From Pseudomonas sp. Choline-02u-1 (GTDB lineage: Bacteria; Pseudomonadota; Gammaproteobacteria; Pseudomonadales; Pseudomonadaceae): a DNA stretch of 64,000 nucleotides. Location of the stretch: assembly GCF_002836515.1 (NCBI RefSeq), contig NZ_PJBC01000064.1, positions 1 through 64,000 of the forward strand, read 5' to 3'. Under the pieces are notes generated by a model. It had not been told where the DNA came from, made no database searches, and saw only the letters and a list, made by a program, of their open reading frames with translations. The translations under genes and the position numbers were made by a program. Shown here piece after piece: positions 56,087 through 64,000 of this stretch; position 1 is the first letter of the stretch, and each line of letters opens with the position of its first letter.

Positions 56087-56581
56087 TTAGAACTGGTCTT
56101 TGTTGAGCTTGGTGAAATGCTCGTGGGTGTTTTCCGGGCTGTGATGCTTGGCGTCGGCCGCACGGCTTTGCTCGGCACCGGCCCACAGACGCTCCAGGTC
56201 GTAGAACTGACGCGCCGAGGCGGTCATCATGTGCACGATTACCAGATCGAGGTCGAGCAGCACCCAGTCGCTGTCGCCCTTGCCTTCTTCGCCCAGCGGC
56301 TTGGCGCCCTGCTTTTTCACTTCCTCGCGGACCTTGTCCAGCATCGCGTTGATCTGGCGATTGGAGGTACCGGTGGCGATGATCATGTAGTCAGTGATGC
56401 TTTGCTTGTCGCGCACATCAATGATCTGGATGTCCTGGGCCTTGACGTCTTCCAGCGCAGCGACGGCAATCTTGACCAGTTCGTCGCCCTTGAGCGGCTC
56501 GTTGGTGTTGACGGCTTCCGGCAGTGGTGCGCTCTTGAACGTGCCTTTGCGCTTTACTTTCGGTAGATCTTTATCAGTCAT
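56087..56581 (-). CDS. rsfS: Ribosome silencing factor RsfS
   Basis: A 164-residue protein that binds L14 (uL14) of the large subunit and blocks subunit joining in starvation. The core (about residues 35-135) has IQIIDVRDKQSITDYMIIA and DWVLLDLDLVIVHMM. It is longer than E. coli RsfS (105) by a basic N-terminal and a charged C-terminal extension. Followed by rlmH. Confidence 0.92.
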   Translation of the reverse strand: MTDKDLPKVKRKGTFKSAPLPEAVNTNEPLKGDELVKIAVAALEDVKAQDIQIIDVRDKQSITDYMIIATGTSNRQINAMLDKVREEVKKQGAKPLGEEGKGDSDWVLLDLDLVIVHMMTASARQFYDLERLWAGAEQSRAADAKHHSPENTHEHFTKLNKDQF

Positions 56582-56653
56582 ATGAAACTCGTTTTGCTCA
56601 TGTATTCGGCGGCTTGGGGATACGGTGATTCGTATCTGTGAAGCACGCCTTGT

Positions 56654-57343
56654 TCAGTTCGACGCACGGTACAGACCGTGCGCATCGATGTAGGCCAGGA
56701 CCGCGTCGGGCACCAGGAAACGTACCGACTTACCGCTGGCCAGCAGTTGACGGATCTGGGTGGCGGAAACCGCGAGCGGTGTCTGCCAGACGAATGCAAT
56801 CTGTCCGCTCGGCCCTTTCAGGGCCAGCGGGTCGCTCACCGAACGCGCTGCCAGCAGGTTGCGCAAGGCATCCGGCGGTTCGCTGTCGGCGTCCGGGCGC
56901 TGTAGCACCAGGATGTGGCAATGCTGGAGCAACTCTTCCCAGCGGTGCCAAGTGGGCAGGCCGCAAAATGCGTCCCAGCCCAAAAGCAGAAAAACCTGGG
57001 TCTCGGCGGGCATTTCTGCACGCAGCGACTCCAGGGTATCGATGGTCCAGGACGGTTTGTCCCGCTGCAATTCGCGGGCGTCCACTACCAGCGGCGGCAA
57101 TCCGGCCACCGCGCACTCGACCATCGCCAGCCGATCCTGCGCTGCTACCTGCGGCGTACCACGATGCGGCGGCCGGGCGTTCGGCATCAGGCGCAACTCG
57201 TCCAGCGCCAGCGCTTCGACAACTTCCAGCGCGCCACGCAGATGACCGATATGCACCGGATCGAACGTACCGCCCAGCACGCCAATGCGTTGCGGGCGTG
57301 ACTCGCTGCCGGTGTGCGGCGCTGTCAGGTCGAGGTCGGTCAA
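56654..57343 (-). CDS. nadD: Nicotinate-nucleotide adenylyltransferase
   Basis: A 229-residue nucleotidyltransferase making deamido-NAD from nicotinate mononucleotide and [16 protein letters not shown] carries the HxGH motif and the C-terminal [12 protein letters not shown] is the ISSTxxR equivalent. I place the start at TTG 57343, one base after the proA stop, because it gives a family-like start; an ATG at 57376 inside proA is the alternative. Confidence 0.9.
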   Translation of the reverse strand: MTDLDLTAPHTGSESRPQRIGVLGGTFDPVHIGHLRGALEVVEALALDELRLMPNARPPHRGTPQVAAQDRLAMVECAVAGLPPLVVDARELQRDKPSWTIDTLESLRAEMPAETQVFLLLGWDAFCGLPTWHRWEELLQHCHILVLQRPDADSEPPDALRNLLAARSVSDPLALKGPSGQIAFVWQTPLAVSATQIRQLLASGKSVRFLVPDAVLAYIDAHGLYRASN

Positions 57344-57344
57344 G

Positions 57345-58616
57345 TCAGACCGTCGCCTGGCCGCGCAACTGGCCATCGCCGACCACGATGTACTTCTCGC
57401 AGGTCAACCCTTCAAGCCCGACCGGGCCGCGGGCGTGCAGCTTATCAGTAGAAATGCCGATCTCGGCACCCAATCCGTATTCAAATCCATCGGCAAAGCA
57501 GGTCGGCGTGTTGATCATCACCGAGGCCGAGTCGACTTCCGCCACGAACCGCCGGGTGTCAGCGAGGTTTTCGCTGACGATCGAGTCGGTGTGATGCGAG
57601 CCGTAATGGTTGATGTGTTCGATCGCCTGTTCCAGACCGTCGACCACGCGGATCGAGAGGATCGGCGCCAGGTACTCGGTGTGCCAGTCGTCTTCGCTGG
57701 CCGCTACAGCCTCGATGATCGCCTGGGTACGCTCGCAACCGCGCAGTTCGACGCCTTTCTCGCGGAACTGCGCAGCCATCGAAGGCAGGAAATCCCTGGC
57801 AACAGCCTGATCGACCAGCAGGGTTTCCATCGCGCCGCAGATGCCATAACGGTAAGTCTTGGCGTTGAAGGCGATGCGCTGGGCTTTTGCCAGATCGGCG
57901 TGTGCGCTGACGTAAACGTGGCAGATGCCGTCCAGGTGCTTGATCACCGGCACGCGGGCATCGCGGCTGATGCGTTCGATCAGGCCACGGCCACCACGGG
58001 GGACGATGACGTCGACGTATTCCGGCATGCTGATCATCGCGCCGACAGCGGCACGATCAGTGGTTTCCACCACTTGCACCACCGCGGCGGGCAGGTCGGC
58101 CTCGGCCAGACCACGCTGAATGCACGCGGCAATCGCGCGATTGGAGTTAATCGCCTCGGAGCCGCCGCGCAGGATGGTCGCGTTGCCCGACTTCAGGCAC
58201 AGGCTGGCGGCATCGATGGTCACGTTCGGCCGGGATTCGTAGATGATCCCGATGACGCCCAGCGGTACACGCATTTTGCCGACTTGAATGCCCGACGGAC
58301 GGAAGCTCATGTCGCGGATCGCGCCGACCGGATCCGGCAACGCAGCGACCTGGCGCAGACCGACGATCATGCCGTCGATGCGTGCCGGGGTCAGTTCCAG
58401 ACGTTCCAGCAGCGCCGGTTCCAGACCGCTGGCGCGCCCGGCAGCCAGATCCAGCTCGTTGGCTGCGGCCAGCTCGGCGCGAGCGGCGTCCAGGGCATTG
58501 GCGGCAGCCTGCAAGGCGCGGTTTTTCTGCTCGGTGCTGGCGCGACCGATGACCCGGGAGGCAGCGCGGGCGGCGCGACCCAATCGGGTCATGTAGTCAA
58601 GAACGGACTCAGTCAT
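57345..58616 (-). CDS. proA: Glutamate-5-semialdehyde dehydrogenase (gamma-glutamyl phosphate reductase)
   Basis: A 423-residue NADPH-dependent enzyme reducing gamma-glutamyl phosphate to glutamate 5-semialdehyde in proline synthesis. The active-site Cys is in [26 protein letters not shown] and the GSEAINSN segment are the family's other signatures. The start at 58616 (MTESVLDYM) is preceded by a promoter gap; it heads the long minus-strand run. Confidence 0.95.
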   Translation of the reverse strand: MTESVLDYMTRLGRAARAASRVIGRASTEQKNRALQAAANALDAARAELAAANELDLAAGRASGLEPALLERLELTPARIDGMIVGLRQVAALPDPVGAIRDMSFRPSGIQVGKMRVPLGVIGIIYESRPNVTIDAASLCLKSGNATILRGGSEAINSNRAIAACIQRGLAEADLPAAVVQVVETTDRAAVGAMISMPEYVDVIVPRGGRGLIERISRDARVPVIKHLDGICHVYVSAHADLAKAQRIAFNAKTYRYGICGAMETLLVDQAVARDFLPSMAAQFREKGVELRGCERTQAIIEAVAASEDDWHTEYLAPILSIRVVDGLEQAIEHINHYGSHHTDSIVSENLADTRRFVAEVDSASVMINTPTCFADGFEYGLGAEIGISTDKLHARGPVGLEGLTCEKYIVVGDGQLRGQATV

Positions 58617-58793
58617 GGTCTGCTGGGGTCTTGGCAAAGAGGAAAGCGGCAGATTATAGCTGTCGCGTCCCGGGACTAACAGCGGTGACGGGCGGATGGT
58701 CGAAATGAGCTGCGTTTGGCCGTCGCTCAGACGTAATTAAGCTCAGCGTTGTTATCATCACGACCTCTTGAGCCTGGATAAACCTTGCCCATC

Positions 58794-59489
58794 ATGACCA
58801 ACGTGCCCCTTTGCCCCGAGTCCGCCCGCCTGCCCGTGGGCCTGCCGGACAGTTTTTTCGACCGCGACGCGCAGGTGCTGGCACAGGCTCTGCTCGGCAA
58901 AGTCATCCGGCACCGCGTCGGCGATCTGTGGCTGAGTGCGCGGATCATCGAGACCGAAGCGTATTACTTTGCGGAAAAAGGCAGCCATTCCTCACTGGGC
59001 TATACAGAAAAACGTAAGGCTTTGTTTCTGGATGGTGGGCACATCTATATGTACTACGCCCGTGGCGGTGACTCCTTGAACTTCAGTGCGCAGGGTCCGG
59101 GCAATGCGGTACTGATCAAATCCGCCTATCCGTGGGTTGATGAAGTCAGCGGTCCGGCGAGTCTGGCGCAGATGCTGCTGAATAATCCCGATGCCCAGGG
59201 CCGGCCGCGTCCGACGCAAAAGTTGTGCGCCGGACAGACCTTGCTGTGCAAGGCGCTGGGTTTGAAAGTGCCGATGTGGGATGCCAAGCGTTTCGATCAT
59301 GAATTGCTGTTGGTCGAAGATACGGGGCCGGCGCCCTCGCAGATCATTCAAACCACCCGGCTGGGCATTCCGCTGGGGCGCGATGAACACTTGATGTACC
59401 GCTTCGTTGACGCTGCGTATGCGCAATGGTGCACGCGGAACCCGCTGCGACGGGGCCAGGTCGAAGGCCGGGATTTTATTCTTCTGTAA
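58794..59489 (+). CDS. mpg: DNA-3-methyladenine glycosylase, AAG/Mpg family
   Basis: A 231-residue monofunctional glycosylase that removes alkylated purines from DNA for base-excision repair. The catalytic Glu is in RIIETEAY, followed by the YMYYARGG and PRPTQKLCAGQ segments of the AAG family. ATG at 58794; the TTG three codons upstream is not used. Divergent from proA. The substrate overlaps with the alkylation-linked aidB-like gene at 24450. Confidence 0.9.
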   Translation: MTNVPLCPESARLPVGLPDSFFDRDAQVLAQALLGKVIRHRVGDLWLSARIIETEAYYFAEKGSHSSLGYTEKRKALFLDGGHIYMYYARGGDSLNFSAQGPGNAVLIKSAYPWVDEVSGPASLAQMLLNNPDAQGRPRPTQKLCAGQTLLCKALGLKVPMWDAKRFDHELLLVEDTGPAPSQIIQTTRLGIPLGRDEHLMYRFVDAAYAQWCTRNPLRRGQVEGRDFILL

Positions 59490-59501
59490 ACGCTTACCCC
59501 T

Positions 59502-59584
59502 GTAGGAGCTGCCGCAGGCTGCGATCTTTTGATTCTGCTTTAAAGAAACAAGATCAAAAGATCGTAGCCTGCGGCAGCTCCTAC
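59502..59584. repeat. REP-type inverted repeat pair (GTAGGAGCTGC family)
   Basis: GTAGGAGCTGCCGCAGGCTG and its facing reverse complement, with GCGATCTTTTGAT cores, between mpg and the DedA-PAP2 gene. Confidence 0.8.
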
Positions 59585-59613
59585 CGGAATCATCAATAGT
59601 CTGGAGTTTTTGT

Positions 59614-60930
59614 ATGGGCCCATGGCTCGATAGCATCACCGGATGGCTCGGTGCCAATCCACAGTGGCTGGCCGCAGCGGTGTTCATCGTTGCGTGCGTG
59701 GAATGCCTGGCGATTGCCGGGCTGATCGTGCCGGGCACGGTGTTGCTGTTTGCCGTGGCGGTACTGGCCGGCAGCGGCGCCTTATCGTTAAGCGAGACGC
59801 TCCTGCTGGGGTTTCTGGGCGGCATACTTGGCGACCTGATTTCATATTTCCTGGGCCGCCACTTTCACCAGAACATCCGACGCCTGCCCGGCCTGCGCCA
59901 TCACCCGGAATGGATGGCCGGCGCCGAGTCGTATTTCCAGCGCTATGGCATCGCGAGCCTGCTGGTCGGGCGTTTCATCGGCCCGCTGCGACCCATGCTG
60001 CCGATGGTCGCCGGGATGTGCGACATGCCCTTTCCGCGTTTTTTCGCCGTCAGCCTGCTCGCTGCGGCCGGCTGGAGCCTGGCCTATCTGCTGCCGGGCT
60101 GGGCCACTGGCGCCGCGTTCCGCCTGCCATTGCCTGAAGGTTTCTGGCTGGAGGCCGGAATTGTCGCCGCCAGCATCGCGCTGATGGTCGGCCTGAGCGT
60201 CAACAGCAGCGTGCGTCGCCATCGTCGCGCGACGATCTGGATCGGCGGCATGAGCCTGTTGATCCTGATCGGTCTGTTCATCGGTTACCCGTATCTTACG
60301 GCGCTCGACAACGGCGTGATGACCCTGGTACAGGAACATCGCCAGCCAGCGCTGGACGAAATCGCCGTGACGCTGACCCTGATCGGCGAATTTCGCAACA
60401 TGTTGCTGTTCAGCGCCCTGCTCGTCGTACTGCTGCTGTTGTGCAAGCAGTGGCGCCAGGCGATGTTCGCCGGTGCCACCATGCTGATCACAGCCATGGC
60501 CAATACCGGGACCAAATACTTCTTCGCCCGAGTGCGCCCCGAAGTACTCAGTGATCCACTGACCACCTACAGCATGCCCAGCGGCCACGCTTCTGGCGCG
60601 TTTGCCTTGTTCCTGACGCTGGGCGTGCTCGCCGGTCGGGGCCAGCCGCCACGCATGCGCCTGACCTGGCTGCTGATCGCTTGCATCCCGGCGCTTTCTA
60701 TCGCCTTGTCGCGGGTCTATCTGGGGGCGCACTGGCCAACCGACATCCTGGCCGGCGCCATGCTTGCCAGTTGCGTTTGCGCCGCGATGCTATGGCTGAG
60801 CCAGCGCCAGACTTCCCTCAACCCAATGCCGTTCAAGATCTGGTGGCTGATCCTGCCATCGATGATTGCCTTGTTCGGCTTCTTCGTACTGCGCCATCTT
60901 CCGCATACGCTGCTGCGTTACGCTTATTGA
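59614..60930 (+). CDS. DedA-PAP2 fusion membrane phosphatase
   Basis: A 438-residue inner-membrane protein: an N-terminal DedA/SNARE-associated domain (about residues 1-200; GRFIGPLRPMLPMVAG is its core) fused to a PAP2 lipid-phosphatase domain (about 230-420) with KYFFARVRP, PSGHASG and SRVYLGAHWPTD. DedA proteins flip undecaprenyl phosphate or phospholipids; PAP2 enzymes dephosphorylate undecaprenyl-PP or phosphatidate, so a combined dephosphorylation and flipping role in carrier-lipid recycling is inferred. Alone on the plus strand. Confidence 0.87.
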   Translation: MGPWLDSITGWLGANPQWLAAAVFIVACVECLAIAGLIVPGTVLLFAVAVLAGSGALSLSETLLLGFLGGILGDLISYFLGRHFHQNIRRLPGLRHHPEWMAGAESYFQRYGIASLLVGRFIGPLRPMLPMVAGMCDMPFPRFFAVSLLAAAGWSLAYLLPGWATGAAFRLPLPEGFWLEAGIVAASIALMVGLSVNSSVRRHRRATIWIGGMSLLILIGLFIGYPYLTALDNGVMTLVQEHRQPALDEIAVTLTLIGEFRNMLLFSALLVVLLLLCKQWRQAMFAGATMLITAMANTGTKYFFARVRPEVLSDPLTTYSMPSGHASGAFALFLTLGVLAGRGQPPRMRLTWLLIACIPALSIALSRVYLGAHWPTDILAGAMLASCVCAAMLWLSQRQTSLNPMPFKIWWLILPSMIALFGFFVLRHLPHTLLRYAY

Positions 60931-61245
60931 TTGAAACGGCACAAGCGTTATTTTCTCGCACTGCTCTTTTCGGAAACTTCCGACAAGGGCAGCGCGATTA
61001 ACTTATTCGAGTTTTCCAATTGCTCGTAAGTTTTCGCGCGTCAGCTCAGTAACTTTCCCACCTGTAAGCATCCGAAAAAACCGGGTTACACAATTCAACC
61101 CTTCGCACTGCCATAAACAACTCCCAACTAAAGAAAAAGCATTAGATTGACCCACCTAACTCAATAACTTCGATCATCAAAACACTTCAATTAACCATAC
61201 TTTGGAGTTTGTGGCTGTGTTGCTGATCCATCACCCGAGTCATTC
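60931..61245. promoter_or_regulatory. AT-rich intergenic region before the accessory module
   Basis: A 315-base gap. First comes a 15-bp imperfect hairpin at 60961-60992 (CTGCTCTTTTCGGAA with TTCCGACAAGGGCAG), 30 bases past the DedA-PAP2 stop, perhaps its transcript end. The stretch 61060-61215 is clearly AT-rich against its surroundings and should hold the promoter of the next genes; it is also what horizontally acquired DNA often looks like. No small gene was recognised. Confidence 0.5.
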
Positions 61246-61653
61246 ATGAGCCCAAAGCTGCCACGCAAACCAGCCGCCACCCTACGACCACCCGCACCCC
61301 TCAAAGTGGTCCCCCATGAAGAAAACATGCTGTTCAACTGGGCAGCCCGCGAAACGCCCCCGACCCAGTTCCCCTCCGACGACTTCAAAGGGCTGATTTC
61401 GGTCACCCGCAGTGGATTGCCGGCCGAGCGCATCTGGCTGTTCAATTCAGTACCGACCAAAGCCGCCCGCATCGATGACATCGCCGGGCAGGCCGGCGAC
61501 CGCGCCGAACGGATCGAAGCCGCCACTCGCGCCAGCCATGCCAATGTCTGGGAATACGACAGCTTGATCGACAGTGCCGAAGCGGCAGCCAATTCGATCG
61601 TCAGCCTTTCCGGCAACCGCAACGAATTCGTCTACGACGTTACCTGGCCGTGA
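61246..61653 (+). CDS. Hypothetical protein upstream of toxin-like gene
   Basis: A 135-residue cytosolic protein with a basic proline-rich start (residues 1-24) and no signal or membrane helix. No family recognised; it is partly helical, ending in an NEFVYDVTWP strand. It is the only gene between the AT-rich promoter region and the large toxin-like frame (70-base gap), so it may be its chaperone, immunity or accessory protein. That is inference from position. Confidence 0.6.
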   Translation: MSPKLPRKPAATLRPPAPLKVVPHEENMLFNWAARETPPTQFPSDDFKGLISVTRSGLPAERIWLFNSVPTKAARIDDIAGQAGDRAERIEAATRASHANVWEYDSLIDSAEAAANSIVSLSGNRNEFVYDVTWP

Positions 61654-61723
61654 GTACGCAACGGCCTGCACTGAAGCCCCCGGCATGGAAGCCGGGCAAA
61701 CACATCATTAAAGGACTGATACC

Positions 61724-64000
61724 GTGTCAACACTCATCACACCCAGCCTCGCCGCCCTCCAAGCTCGCGCTCTTGCAATGGAGCAAATCAGCGCATCAGC
61801 CAACCCGTACGGGCGCCAGCCTGCTCGGTTGATACCGCCGCCTTCCGCCACCGTGGCGGACCCGGACGCGCCCTATCGACGCACGCTGGCGACTCTCGAC
61901 AAACATTTCGGCCCGTTACGCATTGGCGAAGTCATGAGCAGTCGGGTCGAATTGCAGGCCCTCGGCGCGACCGTCCACGGCCACCCCATTAGTCCGGCGA
62001 ACGCCGGCATGCAGAGCGCCGACCAAGCCTTCTTCGACGGTTTGAATTTCGATGCGGACAAGGTCCATGCACGCTTGCGCTCAGCGGACATCGCCGACAG
62101 CGGCGCCCCTGCCATGCTGTTTTTCGAACTCTGCTGCAAGCGTTCGCCTGATGCCGGGGACCTGTTCGTTCGCGCTACCAGTATCGATCCAGGCAGTTCC
62201 TTCGAGCGCCTCAATCGCTTGGGCCAGTCCGCGCAAAAACTCGATATTCAGCGCGTCGACGCGTTTGAAAACTCACCTGGCTGGGTCAATCGAGGCAAAA
62301 GCTATTTGATGAGCGGCGCCGGCGTCGGCATGCAGGCGTTCGGCATCTATAGCGGTTACATGGCCATGGTGGATGCAATCAAGCACGGTGAAACCGGGGA
62401 AGCCTGGATTCAGGGCGGCTCGATAGCTGCCGAGCTGGGTTCGCTGATTCTCGAACAGGGCTTCAGCAAAGGTGGTCAGGCAATGATCAGAAACGGCGGA
62501 ATGATCTTCCGTTATTTCCCGCGGACTTCTGTCGGCAAATTCCTGAGCCGCGGCGCCGGCATGTTCGCCAGCATCCTCACGCTGCCCTTCGACATCAATG
62601 ATGCGGTGAAGTCGTTCAATGCCGCAGCGGTAACCTCCGGCAAGGTGGCGCAAGACCACTACGTCAGCGCCGGCCTCAGTGTCGCCGGCGCGGGTATCAG
62701 CCTCGCACTGGGCGTGGCGGCCCTGGCCGGTTTCGGCAGCGTCGCCGGCCCTCTCGGCCTGGCTGCCGCCGCACTGTTGATCGCCGGCTCGATGATTTAT
62801 CAAGCCGCGCGCGTGGTCGATGACATCGACGATTACATCGAACTGACGGCCCACGAACGCTTGCGCTCGGGCTGGTTCGCCTTCACCGGCAAGGAACTGG
62901 ACAAGGAGGTCATGGACCGCTTCAAGGTCTCCAAGGGTTACCGCGACCATCAGGACCTACTGCAATTGTCCGCCAGACAAATGCTCGAAGGTGCGTACAA
63001 ACACTCTCTGGAACATGTGATAAACGGTGCATTTCGGGTTGAGCTCAAATCGGTCCAACTCTGGCGCTACCAGTGGAACGAGCAGGCCGGCGAACAGCCG
63101 TTCAAGCTTGATAGCCAGGCGGCGGTCGTTGACGGTGATGACGAGATCGACGCTGGCAAAGGCTTGCCAGCGGAGCTTGAAGGCAAGGTTTCCGGCGCGG
63201 CGGGCGATGGCAAAGGTGTGCTCTGGCGCCTCGGCGATGGCAATGATCGGGTGGTCGGGGTGAACGATCAACCGAACATGTTTTCTTTCCGCTCCGGTCA
63301 CAAGGCCCTCACGGGCGGCGCCAAGAGCGACGCGTTTTACCACGAAGTGACCCATGACGAACTCAACCGGGCGAACAAACCGCCTCATCTGAGCGTGTTC
63401 GATGGCGGCACCGGCTCTGACACGCTGGCGTTCGAAGGCAGCCGCCCACTCGATGACACCACCCACATCGGCCACGACATCAACCTGCAGACCGGCAAGG
63501 TCAGCCTGCGCGGGCTGGATGCCGATGTCGCCGCCGTACACGTCGCCCAGCTGACATCGATCGAAAACGTCTCGACACTGCGCAAAGGCACCAGCCGCGT
63601 GACCGGCAGCGGCGAAGCCAACCGGATCGCCGCCAATGGTTACGACCGGGTCAATGCCGGCGCTGGCGACGACACCATCGCCATCGGCGGCGTCGATTGC
63701 CGGGTCGATGGCGGCAGCGGCAGGGACCGCTACTACATCGCCGACACCTGCGTGCGCACCACAATCATCGAAGACGGCGAGCACGCCAGCCTGATCGAGT
63801 TCGGCTGGCCGCGGGACGTCATTCAGCACTGGGAAATCAACGACACCGCCCTGGTGGTCCGCTCTCTGCGCGGCATCGACGGCAACGATCCCGAGCATGT
63901 CCTCACCATCGAAAATGTCTACCAACGGATCGACGGCGAGCGCCAGTTGAAAAATAACCAACTGGTGTTCAAGACTCAGGACGAATACGAGCTGCTCGCG
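61724..64000 (+). CDS. Large toxin-like protein, TcdA/TcdB-pore-like plus RTX-like repeats (partial, runs off the window)
   Basis: The frame starts at GTG 61724 (AAGGA nine bases upstream) and is open for 759 codons to the last base of the window with no stop. Residues 1-185 are a non-membrane N-terminal part. Around 186-420 a segment with hydrophobic helices (VSAGLSVAGAGISLALGVAA at 314-333 and GPLGLAAAALLIAGSMIY to about 359), then DDIDDYIELTAHERLRSGW, resembles the TcdA/TcdB-type pore-forming domain of large toxins such as the Mcf/FitD group. Residues from about 559 carry degenerate RTX motifs (FDGGTGSDTL; NAGAGDDTI at 644; DGGSGRDR at 662), then an HCBP-like beta segment. Toxin role, secretion route and full length are inference. 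Confidence 0.65.
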   Translation, partial: MSTLITPSLAALQARALAMEQISASANPYGRQPARLIPPPSATVADPDAPYRRTLATLDKHFGPLRIGEVMSSRVELQALGATVHGHPISPANAGMQSADQAFFDGLNFDADKVHARLRSADIADSGAPAMLFFELCCKRSPDAGDLFVRATSIDPGSSFERLNRLGQSAQKLDIQRVDAFENSPGWVNRGKSYLMSGAGVGMQAFGIYSGYMAMVDAIKHGETGEAWIQGGSIAAELGSLILEQGFSKGGQAMIRNGGMIFRYFPRTSVGKFLSRGAGMFASILTLPFDINDAVKSFNAAAVTSGKVAQDHYVSAGLSVAGAGISLALGVAALAGFGSVAGPLGLAAAALLIAGSMIYQAARVVDDIDDYIELTAHERLRSGWFAFTGKELDKEVMDRFKVSKGYRDHQDLLQLSARQMLEGAYKHSLEHVINGAFRVELKSVQLWRYQWNEQAGEQPFKLDSQAAVVDGDDEIDAGKGLPAELEGKVSGAAGDGKGVLWRLGDGNDRVVGVNDQPNMFSFRSGHKALTGGAKSDAFYHEVTHDELNRANKPPHLSVFDGGTGSDTLAFEGSRPLDDTTHIGHDINLQTGKVSLRGLDADVAAVHVAQLTSIENVSTLRKGTSRVTGSGEANRIAANGYDRVNAGAGDDTIAIGGVDCRVDGGSGRDRYYIADTCVRTTIIEDGEHASLIEFGWPRDVIQHWEINDTALVVRSLRGIDGNDPEHVLTIENVYQRIDGERQLKNNQLVFKTQDEYELLA

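Noticed and set aside
57285-58679. A 464-codon plus-strand open frame
   Set aside because: Antisense to proA; composition typical of a shadow and overlaps a well-supported gene end to end.
61650-61832. A 60-codon plus-strand frame overlapping the start of the toxin-like gene
   Set aside because: No ribosome binding site and it overlaps the GTG-led frame that has one.
62957-63961. A 334-codon minus-strand open frame inside the last gene
   Set aside because: The plus-strand frame has coherent RTX-like motifs and a continuous 759-codon reading; the minus frame has none.

Overview
The window is chromosomal DNA of a fluorescent pseudomonad (Pseudomonas fluorescens group). The grounds are the high-GC coding bias, the cell-envelope block rsfS-rlmH-mrdA-rodA-mltB-rlpA-dacA-ybeD-lipB-lipA in its pseudomonad order, the miaB/phoH/ybeY/corC/lnt block, and many short inverted repeats of the REP type that fluorescent pseudomonads carry between genes. 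No rRNA, tRNA, CRISPR array, transposase or prophage gene was recognised. Almost all of the window is conserved housekeeping DNA. The last 3 kb looks accessory.

Layout. 1-15.7 kb: small metabolic and stress genes on both strands (two EamA exporters, the YpfJ metallopeptidase, an alpha/beta hydrolase, tesB with a HAD phosphatase, a GNAT/deacetylase divergent pair, a flavoprotein, an RhlE-type helicase, a DEDDh exonuclease with a NYN protein, and several small envelope proteins). 15.8-28.5 kb: hrpB, fieF, an Lrp-family regulator, a pseudouridine synthase, amn, an AidB-like acyl-CoA dehydrogenase and a hybrid 7TMR-DISM sensor kinase. 28.8-31.6 kb: thiD-thiE-hemL, an apparent operon closed by a hairpin. 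31.8-39.6 kb: a Sel1-repeat protein, DUF1820, miaB, then phoH-ybeY-corC-lnt and, facing them, ydcF. 39.8-46 kb: leuS-lptE-holA, the short ribosome-rescue gene arfA, a lipoprotein lytic transglycosylase and an LD-carboxypeptidase. 47-58.6 kb: a long minus-strand run proA-nadD-rsfS-rlmH-mrdA-rodA-mltB-rlpA-dacA-ybeD-lipB-lipA, tying cell elongation, septal peptidoglycan cleavage and lipoate synthesis to ribosome maturation factors. 58.8-60.9 kb: mpg and a DedA-PAP2 fusion. 61.2 kb to the end: a small orphan ORF followed by a large reading frame that runs off the window. That frame has a hydrophobic segment like those of TcdA/TcdB-type pore-forming domains, followed by RTX-like glycine/aspartate repeats.

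Points most worth a second look: (i) arfA carries a strong intrinsic terminator inside its own coding sequence, so its transcript should lack a stop codon; (ii) the unfinished toxin-like gene at the right edge and its small upstream partner; (iii) the HAD phosphatase next to tesB, whose natural ATGA-coupled start is out of frame with the body of the gene by one base; (iv) an A9 slippery tract in rlpA just before its SPOR domain; (v) a minus-strand terminator with no recognised gene, opposite the Lrp-family regulator; (vi) two plus-facing terminators lying between two minus-strand genes. Everything here comes from reading the sequence; no database search was run.
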